Assembly: GCA_025997675.1 (NCBI GenBank)
Contig: BNUX01000012.1
Span: forward strand, 1 to 49,741
Origin: Spirochaetia bacterium
GTDB lineage: Bacteria; Spirochaetota; Spirochaetia; Treponematales; Breznakiellaceae
DNA: 49,741 bases
Direction: 5' to 3'
Shown here: piece after piece, positions 27,872 through 35,751 of the stretch
How the letters are laid out: each line of letters begins with the position of its first letter
Position numbering within the stretch: the first letter of the stretch is position 1
Position numbers and translations under genes: made by a program
The notes under the pieces: model-generated
Told to the model about the DNA's origin: nothing
The model's database searches: none
Seen by the model: the letters and a program-made list of their open reading frames with translations, nothing else

Positions 27872-28258
27872 TCATATATTGGCGGTATATATTAATTCAG
27901 ACGGAATTGCCTTAAAAAAATTTGTATCTAATGTCCATATTTTTGAATCAGTTTTTAGTCCATGCATTATTATTATTGAATCTATTAATCCAACTCCTTT
28001 ATCTATTAATTTATTTTTATGGGAATATATTCCAGCCGATATTATTATTTCCGTATCCTTGTCTATTTTTGGCAAATGTTTCCAGTAATCTAAAATAATT
28101 TCCTCCTCTCTTTTGTTTTTAACCCCCTGTAATAATTCTCCAAAAACAACTTCTACTGCCATTATATCCATTTTAGTCAGCATTTGAGAAATGGGATCAA
28201 AATAATTTTCATTTTTTCTTAAAAATTCAATCCATACTGATGTATCAAGTATTATCAA
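27872..28258 (-). CDS. vapC: VapC-type PIN-domain RNase toxin
   Basis: 128 residues. The PIN acidic residues are visible: MIILDTSVWIEFL (Asp5), VVFGELLQG (Glu near 42), GLIDSIIIMHG (Asp near 91) and TLDTNF (Asp near 110). VapC toxins cut tRNA or rRNA and are neutralised by the VapB encoded just upstream. All expected catalytic positions are present, so it should be active. AT-rich, with codon use unlike the lysA operon, suggesting horizontal acquisition. Confidence 0.9.
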   Translation of the reverse strand: MIILDTSVWIEFLRKNENYFDPISQMLTKMDIMAVEVVFGELLQGVKNKREEEIILDYWKHLPKIDKDTEIIISAGIYSHKNKLIDKGVGLIDSIIIMHGLKTDSKIWTLDTNFFKAIPSELIYTANI

Positions 28259-28280
28259 GAGGGGAACCTCCGGTTGAGTA

Positions 28281-28487
28281 TCATACTTTCCTATTTACTT
28301 CGCGAATTTTATTTCCGGAATTTATGATAATAGGTTCTGTTGAGATTTTTTGATTAAGTTCTTTAATATGATACATGTCAACCCAATCCTTTAAAGCAAT
28401 AGTTATTGCCTCGGTGACCGTTGAGCCGTGGGTATATTCCCTAACATTATTTACCAAATCATCCGCCAATATTGCCGTTACCTTCAT
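28281..28487 (-). CDS. vapB: VapB-type antitoxin
   Basis: 68 residues from ATG 28487, starting MKVTAILADDLVNNVREY. The short strand plus TVTEAITIALKDW helix fits a ribbon-helix-helix DNA-binding antitoxin, and the tail would wrap the toxin. An in-frame start at 28523 would lie inside the promoter, so it is rejected. A strong promoter with a palindrome lies directly upstream, the expected site for autoregulation. 22 bases separate it from vapC. Confidence 0.85.
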   Translation of the reverse strand: MKVTAILADDLVNNVREYTHGSTVTEAITIALKDWVDMYHIKELNQKISTEPIIINSGNKIREVNRKV

Positions 28488-28494
28488 ATGATAT

Positions 28495-28523
28495 ATGATA
28501 CGATATAATATCGTATTTGTCAA
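28495..28523 (-). promoter_or_regulatory. vapBC promoter and operator
   Basis: Minus strand TTGACA (28518-28523), 17 bases, TATCAT (28495-28500). A perfect 9-1-9 inverted repeat, ATACGATAT on each side of one base (28498-28516), fills the spacer. Seven bases separate the -10 from ATG 28487, so the transcript is probably leaderless. Binding of VapB here would block RNA polymerase. Confidence 0.75.
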
Positions 28524-28597
28524 TATTTTTTAGCAAAAATTTCATATTTTATTAAGCGTATACTTTTTTATACATATTTATCAATAATATTCTTTCA

Positions 28598-28609
28598 GCA
28601 GCTTGGTTA
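28598..28609 (+). repeat. 12-bp direct repeat right of vapBC
   Basis: Second copy of GCAGCTTGGTTA (first at 27843-27854). The interval of about 740 bases contains only vapBC. Confidence 0.4.
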
Positions 28610-28638
28610 AGTGCTGTTTTTGCTTGCTTTATAATATA

Positions 28639-29553
28639 TTATCCTAATATTTTTTTATATGCACTTTCAAATAATTTTACAAAATCTTTTGTTTTTGTTA
28701 CTCCAGGTTCAATATAATATAATGCCTGTTTCCAACTTGTGTCATATTTGGTAAACTTTTGTTCAAATTTTTCTGCTTCCTCTTTTGATATTTTAAAACA
28801 AAATGCAAATGATTTTGTTCCAACCCAATTAATGCTAAAAGCATTAAAGAAACCATATTTAAATCCACAATAATATTTATTAAATTTCTTTTCCAATTGC
28901 CAATCCTTTTCTTTAATCAATTGTTCAACTTCATTAACATATTTCATAAATTCGGGGACACTATTTAAATTACGTTCTTTTTTATAATATTTTTCGTCAT
29001 ATACTTCTTGTCCAGAAACAGGTTTAACTTTTTTAATTTCCTTGTCAGCTTCCAATTTATTAACAAAAAGAAGTTTAGTATCATTGTCCAAATACTGCTT
29101 AACTTCAAACAAATCCACAGAATAATTTATTTTATCAACAAAATTTAGTGTTGAATTCAAAATTTTAGGAGCAATTATAACAATTCTTACTTCGATATTG
29201 TCCCAATTTATGTCTAAATCTTCTGGTTTATTTTTGCATTCAAGCCATAAAGATCTTATTGAATCCGGGTATGTTTCTGCCCATAATGCATACTCCAATA
29301 CTTGTGGAATTACATTCGCATCGACGGTAATATTTTTCATTTCAATTATGCATATATTGCCATCTTGATCTATACCAATTATGTCAGGAATTCCTGATTT
29401 ATTACTCCCTCTTACCTGCCTTTTTATGGGAAAAATGTCTGTGAGTATTTCAGGTGTATTGAATACCAATGTTTCAAATTCTTCTTCTGATTTGAATAAC
29501 GTTTGAGATATAACTCTTGTATTGGTCTTATTCTTTACTATTAAAGTCTCCAT
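28639..29553 (-). CDS. PDDEXK nuclease of the NucS/DUF91 type
   Basis: 304 residues. The N-terminal half reads as a PD-(D/E)xK nuclease: GIPDIIGIDQDGN then IIEMKN, followed by the supporting Gln in IPQVLEYALW. The C-terminal half (from about residue 200) is a DUF5655-like domain with EVEQLIKEKDWQLEKKFNKY. Such proteins are stand-alone DNases often found in defence islands. It is AT-rich and lies next to vapBC. The start has a GTGAGG site and a good promoter. DNA target and role are unknown. Confidence 0.75.
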   Translation of the reverse strand: METLIVKNKTNTRVISQTLFKSEEEFETLVFNTPEILTDIFPIKRQVRGSNKSGIPDIIGIDQDGNICIIEMKNITVDANVIPQVLEYALWAETYPDSIRSLWLECKNKPEDLDINWDNIEVRIVIIAPKILNSTLNFVDKINYSVDLFEVKQYLDNDTKLLFVNKLEADKEIKKVKPVSGQEVYDEKYYKKERNLNSVPEFMKYVNEVEQLIKEKDWQLEKKFNKYYCGFKYGFFNAFSINWVGTKSFAFCFKISKEEAEKFEQKFTKYDTSWKQALYYIEPGVTKTKDFVKLFESAYKKILG

Positions 29554-29572
29554 AATTTCCTCACCTTACAAT

Positions 29573-29602
29573 AGTATAACATTATTTTACAGAAAATGTC
29601 AA
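29573..29602 (-). promoter_or_regulatory. Promoter of the PDDEXK nuclease gene
   Basis: Minus strand TTGACA (29597-29602), 18 bases, TATACT (29573-29578), with GTGAGG six bases before the ATG. The 12 bases GAAATTTTTGCT lie just upstream of the -35, as they also do upstream of the vapB promoter. Confidence 0.65.
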
Positions 29603-29623
29603 GCAAAAATTTCGCATAACTAT

Positions 29624-29677
29624 ATATATACGCAACTTCCTTCGCCTAAACCCCCAACCCTGCGATATATACGCAAC
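29624..29677 (+). repeat. Short direct repeat pair in the gap before the nuclease
   Basis: ATATATACGCAAC occurs at 29624-29636 and 29665-29677. The gap 29603-29701 holds this pair, a pyrimidine-rich stretch and no gene. Confidence 0.5.
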
Positions 29678-29701
29678 CTTCACTCACCACCTGCTGCCTC
29701 T

Positions 29702-29735
29702 AAAAAAAACGCCCGGTCTATGGCAAAACCGGGCG
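29702..29735 (-). terminator. Intrinsic terminator of the 29767-30414 gene
   Basis: On the minus strand CGCCCGGT, a ten-base loop and ACCGGGCG form an eight-pair GC-rich stem followed by eight Ts. It lies about 30 bases after the stop. Confidence 0.85.
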
Positions 29736-29766
29736 CTCCACGTGAGTCTGTGGCGACTTATCCAGT

Positions 29767-30414
29767 CTACGTAAAATACACCGGGTACATTTCGCTCCAA
29801 AGGCCTTTGTCGTTCGCGTTGACTACCCAGCGGGCCCAGAACCATATCCGGGTTCTCCGCTGCTCTTCAGTGCAGGTTCTGACCAGGGGGGATTTGGTGG
29901 CTATCTCCGAACTGGTGTAATCATTCACACTCAGCGGCCTGTCTGCGCTGTCTTTGAAACGCATCTCCAGGTATTTGGCGCCGACAGCCTTACCCTGCCG
30001 TGCAGACTCTGTACCCTTGAACCGGAACTTGATTTGGCGGGTAGCGGTTTCTACCCACAGGATCGGGGGATTACTCCAGCCCGGTCCCGGCTTGGGTTTC
30101 GGGCCAAAGCCCATTTGCGCCTTCTGAGCGTCACTTACCAGGGGGTTATAGAGGAGGTGAGTCCTGGCGAATGCCGCCATGAGCGTCCGTGAGGCTTTTC
30201 GGGCCACATTCATGTTGTCCCGGTCAACCTTCCCGGAATTGGGGGTGATAAAGACCAGCCATGCCTGCATGAAAGGCGCAATACCGGCCTGCAGGGCATC
30301 GACCAGCGCGGTGGAAATCCCCCAGGCGGTGGCGTTTGCCACGATAAACGGTATGATATAAAAGAGAAACGAGTACAAAAGGATTCCCGAAATGGGGATT
30401 AAATGAGTGTCCAT
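29767..30414 (-). CDS. Membrane-anchored hypothetical protein
   Basis: 215 residues from ATG 30414, which has AGGAG eight bases upstream. The first 60 residues are hydrophobic (ILLYSFLFYIIPFIVANA, then a second helix ending AWLVFITP). The rest is a soluble domain with basic and aromatic content, ending RIWFWARWVVNANDKG and SEMYPVYFT, reminiscent of a fibronectin-like beta fold. I recall similar proteins in termite-gut treponemes, but cannot verify it. It sits between cassette B and a strong terminator, as a single-gene unit. Confidence 0.7.
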   Translation of the reverse strand: MDTHLIPISGILLYSFLFYIIPFIVANATAWGISTALVDALQAGIAPFMQAWLVFITPNSGKVDRDNMNVARKASRTLMAAFARTHLLYNPLVSDAQKAQMGFGPKPKPGPGWSNPPILWVETATRQIKFRFKGTESARQGKAVGAKYLEMRFKDSADRPLSVNDYTSSEIATKSPLVRTCTEEQRRTRIWFWARWVVNANDKGLWSEMYPVYFT

Positions 30415-30439
30415 TAGGTAACTCCTACTTCTTGAGATT

Positions 30440-30721
30440 GGAAGCGAACCAACGGTCCGCATACTGTTTTTCCCTGACACAAGTGTTTAGCTCCCTGACA
30501 CAAGTGTTTAGCTCTCTGCCACTAGTGTTTAGCTCCCTGCCACTAGTGTTTAGCTCCCTGCCACAAGTGTTTAGCTCTCTGCCACTGGTGTTTAGCTCTC
30601 TGCCACTGGTGTTTAGCTCTCTGCCACTAGTGTTTAGCTCTCTGCCACTAGTGTTTAGCTCCCTGCCACTGGTGTTTAGCTCTCTGCCACTAGTGTTTAG
30701 CTCCGGGAACCTGAAAATGGG
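30440..30721 (-). repeat. 282-bp minisatellite cassette, copy B (11 units, inverted)
   Basis: Reverse-orientation copy of cassette A: 33-bp hairpin flank (30440-30472), eleven 21-bp units (30473-30703) and the 18-bp flank (30704-30721). Flanks are identical to copy A; unit variants (core centre TA, CA or TT) occur in another order. The hairpin flank lies just upstream of the gene at 30414. A third shared piece, about 16 bases reading TTCAAAGC on the minus strand, lies 48 bases beyond (30770-30785) and directly beside copy A (16641-16657). Confidence 0.97.
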
Positions 30722-30905
30722 GGGTGAACTGCCGTAGGGCGGACGATCCGTCGCGTCAGACGAGACGATAGGCAGGCTTTGAATCGACGATTCGCACGCG
30801 CTGGTTATCGGTGGGCCGGCAATCAACCTCCAGGTGAAATTGCCGCTTCTTTAAGGATACTACCATTCACCGGCAAATGCAAGTAAATTTGACTGTTTTA
30901 CCCAT
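30722..30905. other. Intergenic gap beside cassette B
   Basis: No gene seen. It contains the shared piece at 30770-30785 and the perfect palindrome GAATCGACGATTC (30781-30793), and is rich in CG dinucleotides for 80 bases before becoming AT-rich near the end of the next gene. Confidence 0.5.
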
Positions 30906-32786
30906 TTAACTTAAAGAAAACCCCGCGATCCCATGCTCCTCCAAAAACGCGGTAAACTGCTTCATCTTCTTTACCGGCACCACCAGCATATTCCCCTCGC
31001 AGCGCAGGGCAACGGTTTTAAGCGCCGGATCGGCGAGGAGTTCTGTGCGTAGCTCCTTGTCTTCGGGAAGGCTGTAGACCCGGACATCGTTTCGTTGTTC
31101 ATCGAACAGACCGGCACGGGCACAAACCTTTTGGAACAGGGCCTTCCAATGGGGGCCGGGGTTGCCATCAATGAGCCGCCTGAATGACACAATCCGTTCT
31201 TCAATCTCGTTTTTATTTGCACAGCCCGCAATGAATGATCCGGCGCTTATCCGCCAGCGGTCTTCCCCGAGTTTCCGGCCAATCCGGTCAAGGTACACCC
31301 GCCGTTCCAGGGATTTACCCCGTATCGTTACCAGAAATAGTGTTTTGTCCGCGATGGCTTCGTATTTCTGTTCAGGCAAACCCGGCAGCATGTCCGTGAT
31401 GCCCAGGCACCAGCGGCCAAAATCAGTAACCCTGACCGAATCAAGGGAATCGTAGGGGGACAGGGGGTATTCTTTATCCTTTACGGTCCGGACAAGCGCC
31501 GGCTCTTTTTGGGTAATCGCCAAAATCCCCAGACTCGCAAACAGATAGCAATACGCTTTGAATGCGGGCTTGACAATAAAGTCCTTCCGGAAATTTTTGA
31601 ACGTATAAAAGCCGCCGTAGTTTTTGCTTTCATACACCATGCCGCCGAGTTTAAGGATGTCCACCTTGAGGTTACACTGGGTTTCAAAACCTTCGCCGCT
31701 GAAGGAAAATGAATCCCAATTATAGGTAAGGTAATCCGCAAGTTTTCCCGCGTCAAAGCTCCTCCCGTCGTCGGCAAGAAGGTGCAGTATCTCTTTCAGA
31801 ACCGTCCGGGAATAGGGTAAGGAGGAATACTCATCAAGGCGATACATCGTTTTGGCAAGGTGGTCAAGCAACAGGGATGCATCCAGGACATTCCGGTCCG
31901 TCGAGTGGTATTTCTGGGGAAGCCGCGATTCTGTACTGAAAAAATGCCGTATCAACTCCCTCATTGCGGTATAGGGGTTTTCGGGACGGCTTACCTTGGA
32001 ATTGTTCATTAACATGATAAACCGGGCGGCAATATCAACGCTGTTCGGCGCATGGTCGCCGCCTATGGGGAAGGGTAAAAAACCTGACGCATTCTGCAAA
32101 TCGGTAATAGTCCCTTTCTTAAAACCCACACGGGCTTTTTCTTTTTCCGGTCCGTCCATCCCCTCCAGGGTTTGCCTAAGCGCATCACAGAGCAAAGGGA
32201 ACGATTCTACAATAGCGATGCTGTTATTATAGACCGGCTCCTTTTGTGCGCCGTCTTCATTACAGAGACAGTTTTCCAGAAAGGTTTCCGGAAGCGGGAC
32301 AAACCAGTGCTTGAAGGCCGCCTTCAGATACCGGGGCAAGGAAATGATCGGGTATTCGTAGCATTGAGAAACAAAAAGAAAATCCAAGAGCGTTTCTTTC
32401 TTAAAATGCCACTCATCCCGTCTCCAGGGAATATCCTGCTCCTTGTAGATAAGTGAAACACCGTATCGTTCTTCAATAATTTTTGCAGGTACATATTCTT
32501 CAAAGCAGGCATACCACAATATACCCTGGGTCAGGGAAGGCAGGGCATAAAACCAGGCGTTAAACTTTTCGATATCCGTAAAGCACAGGGCATTCGCCAC
32601 TTCGCTAACCAAGGCGGCTTTCAATCTTCTCGGCGCCTCACTCAGACCAAAAAGACAGCGCCGCACTTCATGGAGATAATCCATGTTAAATTGACCCAGC
32701 ATACCATTCAGTTTTTTCTTTAACTCCTGTTCCGGCGGGAGGATCCTGGGTGTGCGGGTTTCAATCCTTTGAGGAATTTCATTCAT
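30906..32786 (-). CDS. Unknown 626-residue partner of the SNF2 helicase
   Basis: 626 residues, not recognised. No signal peptide or membrane helix. It looks mostly helical, with a conserved-looking N-terminus (RILPPEQELKKKLNGML) and central LTYNWDSFSFSGEGF. The C-terminus, VALRCEGNMLVVPVKKMKQ followed by a short helix, resembles the strand-helix ends of helicase-associated domains, but only weakly. The ATG overlaps the helicase stop by eight bases and has AGGAGG ahead, so the two proteins are made together. That coupling suggests a complex acting on chromatin-like or damaged DNA; this is inference. Confidence 0.7.
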   Translation of the reverse strand: MNEIPQRIETRTPRILPPEQELKKKLNGMLGQFNMDYLHEVRRCLFGLSEAPRRLKAALVSEVANALCFTDIEKFNAWFYALPSLTQGILWYACFEEYVPAKIIEERYGVSLIYKEQDIPWRRDEWHFKKETLLDFLFVSQCYEYPIISLPRYLKAAFKHWFVPLPETFLENCLCNEDGAQKEPVYNNSIAIVESFPLLCDALRQTLEGMDGPEKEKARVGFKKGTITDLQNASGFLPFPIGGDHAPNSVDIAARFIMLMNNSKVSRPENPYTAMRELIRHFFSTESRLPQKYHSTDRNVLDASLLLDHLAKTMYRLDEYSSLPYSRTVLKEILHLLADDGRSFDAGKLADYLTYNWDSFSFSGEGFETQCNLKVDILKLGGMVYESKNYGGFYTFKNFRKDFIVKPAFKAYCYLFASLGILAITQKEPALVRTVKDKEYPLSPYDSLDSVRVTDFGRWCLGITDMLPGLPEQKYEAIADKTLFLVTIRGKSLERRVYLDRIGRKLGEDRWRISAGSFIAGCANKNEIEERIVSFRRLIDGNPGPHWKALFQKVCARAGLFDEQRNDVRVYSLPEDKELRTELLADPALKTVALRCEGNMLVVPVKKMKQFTAFLEEHGIAGFSLS

Positions 32787-35688
32787 CGGAACCTCCTACA
32801 AGATACGCTACTTCATCGGGGTCTAAGGTTTTCAAGGATCCGGCGTCATCGGAAAGGAGCGCCCCCACCAGATCCGACTTCCGTTTTTGAAGTTCCATGA
32901 TCCGTTCCTCAATGGTGTCCCGGGCGATAAGGCGGAAACAGAACACGGGGTTTGCCTGGCCTATCCGGTGGCTGCGGTCCACCGCCTGGGCTTCAGCGGC
33001 GCTGTTCCACCAGGGGTCCAGGATAAAAATATAATCCGCCGCAGTAAGGTTGAGCCCCGCGCCGCCGGTCTTTAGGGTCATGATAAAAGCCTTCACCTCC
33101 GGGTCGGTCTGGAAACGCCGTACCAACCCCTGACGGTCCACGGTGGCGCCGGTCATCACCAGGTTGGCAATCCCCAGCCCGGTAAGGTCCCGGCTTACTA
33201 AATCTACCTGAGCTAAAAAGTTCGTAAAGATGAGGCACTTGTGGCCGCTCGCCGCCAACCCCGCAATCATCTCCCTGATGTACTGCCGCTTCGCCGATGG
33301 CCCCAGGTATTCACCCTCCGATTCGGGAACGCTGGCAAGGCGCCGCAGCTCACCAAGGATCTTGAAGATCACCATGGATGACTTGTCATAGTTCTTATTT
33401 TTGATGAGTTCCTCAATAGCCTTTTTGTATCCAAGCCGCCGCCGGTGATATATCTCCAGGTGATCCGGCTCCAGTTCGATATAGGCGATTTCTTCCATTT
33501 TATCCGGCAGCTCCTTTAGGACATCCCGCTTAAGCCTGCGGAGCATAAAGGGGTAGATCCGCGCCCGGAGATCCCCCATGACGCTTTCGTCGGCGTTATC
33601 CTGAATCGGTTTGAGATACTGTTGGACAAACAGTTTTTCTGAACCGAAGATGCGGGGGTTTAAAAACCGGAACAGGCTGTACAGATCCAAAAGGTTATTC
33701 TCCACCGGGGTGCCGCTTATGGCAAGCCGGTGCGCTCCCCGGAGGCTCAACACCGCCGCGCTTACCTGGGTGGAGCTGTTCTTGATGTTCTGGGATTCAT
33801 CCAGGATGATGTAGAGAAAATCAATCTTCCTGAATTCTTCAACATCCATGCGGAGGGTAGCATAGGTGCTGAGGAGAATCCGGAAGTCGGTTCTGTCCGA
33901 TGCCCTGCGCGCCCTGCCGGTTCCGTAATGCACCGTGTAGGGAAGCTCCGGGGCAAAGCGGTCAAGCTCGGCGGCCCAGTTAAACACCAGGGACTTGGGG
34001 CAGAGGATAAGGACCGTCCCCTCCGGCCCATGTCCGCGTTTACTATCTTTGTACAGGGCTCTTAGCAATGCAATTACCTGGATAGTTTTACCCAGCCCCA
34101 TTTCGTCCGCAAGGCAGGCCCCCATGCGGTGTTCCCGCAGGTAATCAAGCCAGCGGACGCCGTATTCCTGATAGTGCCGGAGGCGCCCCTTGGTAAGGGA
34201 CCAATCACCTTTTCTTTCGGCAATGGTATTGTACCCGGTAAAAAATGCCCGGGCCGCCTCCCAGGCCGCGCCGCTTATTTCGATGGACTCGTCCTGCATG
34301 ATGAGGGGGACATCGTACCAGGAAAACTCCACCGCTTCATCACCCTTGAGCCGGGACACCAGCCGGTCAAACCGCTGCATGGTACGCTCATCAGGAAAAC
34401 TGTGGCTGCCGTCCGCAAGGGTGATATATGAATTGTTATGGTATTCATCCATGAAGCCGGCAAAGGTGAAGGTCTCCCCCGCAAACTCCACTACCGCTTC
34501 CCCCGTAAGGCCGGCGGGGCCATGTGCAAGGTCGATCTCATCCGGATTCTCCACATCGGTTTCCCCCCCAAGGTAATCAATGCCCCCGCCCATGGAAACA
34601 CGCAGCATTGGTTTGGAAAAATGGAGCTGGTACGCCCCAAGAACCTGGGTTTCCAAGAGGACAAAGCGCTCCGAAAGTTCCATAATCGATTTCCCTAAGA
34701 ACGCGGCCGCAAATTCCGGCGCAATGATAAAGCGGTCATTTTCCTCGGCGACCTGAGTCTTTGCGGTTCCCCGGTTTCCCCGGTAGAGCATATTCCTGAA
34801 ATCCTCCGCAGGCGGGGGCGGGAAGATCACCTCCGCAATACCGAAGGTTCCGGTCTTTTCGTCCATCGTCACCACCGTTACTATTTCTCCGTTTTCCAAA
34901 AACAGGGGCGGCAGATCCCGCAGAAGACTGATAGGTCTGACATGGAGATATCCAAATGCATCAATTTCCATAAAGAGGAGTCCGGGCACGGCGTGAGCGG
35001 GTCTGACATGCTTAACGCTCCAGTTTTCGTAGCGGATTTCCAGACCCGTGAAGCCCGAAAACACCAGGGAAAGGAAGGCGCACAAATCCCGCCGGGACAG
35101 CTCGGTAAAAAGCCAATCCGTTTCGGCCCAGCGCATCCCCAGATCCTCCAGGTGATATATTTTATTCTGATACACCCCAAGCCGCCGGGACAGGGTATAA
35201 AATTCCTTGGGCTTTAAGGGAACAAGTGCGTCATCATCATCCACAAGGGTAAGGGAAACGCTCAGGGTTGCCGCCTTTTTTTCGGCGGGTTTATCCGTGT
35301 CGGAATCCGTATCGGCAGGATCATCCACATCATGGATGTCCAGGGCGCAGCGGTAAAGGCCGTCCTGTTCAAGGAGGACCGTACCATTACTATCCCGCAG
35401 TAATCCTGCGGAAATGGCAAGGCCGGGAAGACGATCCCCGGGATCAAAAAGGGTGTTTGCATCCCCGGTCTTTTCCAGGTTGACGCTATGCACCTGGTCC
35501 TGCTCATCGCACCGTGCGCAGAATTCTCTGAGCAGTTCCCGCTCGGTTCCGGTAAAGCGGCGGTAATCGGGAACAGCCGGGCCGCCTTTTAAGCTATTGA
35601 ACCGGAACACGGTCCGGTTCCCATCTTTCCCCAGGGTAAAATAGAAATCGGCCTTTAGGGAGGCTACCACCTGCTTTTCATCCTGCAT
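32779..35688 (-). CDS. SNF2/Rad54-family helicase-like ATPase
   Basis: About 969 residues from ATG 35688; ATG 35712 is an alternative. The N-terminal 480 residues are unlike known domains and include an acidic DDPADTDSDTDKP stretch. The ATPase follows: motif I ADEMGLGKTIQVIALL, motif II LDESQN (DESQ), motif III ISGTPVENN, and the late GGAGLNLTAADYIFILDPWWN with DRSHRIGQ (motifs V and VI). SNF2 proteins translocate on double-stranded DNA and remodel bound proteins. Bacterial members often sit in defence or repair loci. It is coupled to the unknown 626-residue protein. Confidence 0.92.
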   Translation of the reverse strand: MQDEKQVVASLKADFYFTLGKDGNRTVFRFNSLKGGPAVPDYRRFTGTERELLREFCARCDEQDQVHSVNLEKTGDANTLFDPGDRLPGLAISAGLLRDSNGTVLLEQDGLYRCALDIHDVDDPADTDSDTDKPAEKKAATLSVSLTLVDDDDALVPLKPKEFYTLSRRLGVYQNKIYHLEDLGMRWAETDWLFTELSRRDLCAFLSLVFSGFTGLEIRYENWSVKHVRPAHAVPGLLFMEIDAFGYLHVRPISLLRDLPPLFLENGEIVTVVTMDEKTGTFGIAEVIFPPPPAEDFRNMLYRGNRGTAKTQVAEENDRFIIAPEFAAAFLGKSIMELSERFVLLETQVLGAYQLHFSKPMLRVSMGGGIDYLGGETDVENPDEIDLAHGPAGLTGEAVVEFAGETFTFAGFMDEYHNNSYITLADGSHSFPDERTMQRFDRLVSRLKGDEAVEFSWYDVPLIMQDESIEISGAAWEAARAFFTGYNTIAERKGDWSLTKGRLRHYQEYGVRWLDYLREHRMGACLADEMGLGKTIQVIALLRALYKDSKRGHGPEGTVLILCPKSLVFNWAAELDRFAPELPYTVHYGTGRARRASDRTDFRILLSTYATLRMDVEEFRKIDFLYIILDESQNIKNSSTQVSAAVLSLRGAHRLAISGTPVENNLLDLYSLFRFLNPRIFGSEKLFVQQYLKPIQDNADESVMGDLRARIYPFMLRRLKRDVLKELPDKMEEIAYIELEPDHLEIYHRRRLGYKKAIEELIKNKNYDKSSMVIFKILGELRRLASVPESEGEYLGPSAKRQYIREMIAGLAASGHKCLIFTNFLAQVDLVSRDLTGLGIANLVMTGATVDRQGLVRRFQTDPEVKAFIMTLKTGGAGLNLTAADYIFILDPWWNSAAEAQAVDRSHRIGQANPVFCFRLIARDTIEERIMELQKRKSDLVGALLSDDAGSLKTLDPDEVAYLVGGSDE

Positions 35689-35751
35689 TACCGCAATCCC
35701 CCCATTAAGCATTATGTAGTGTAATCAAACTTAAAGAATATAGCAAGGGGC

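Noticed and set aside
30425..30826. Open frame repeating RELNTSG across cassette B
   Set aside because: Same cause: a 21-bp period keeps all frames free of stops. No start signal or conserved domain.
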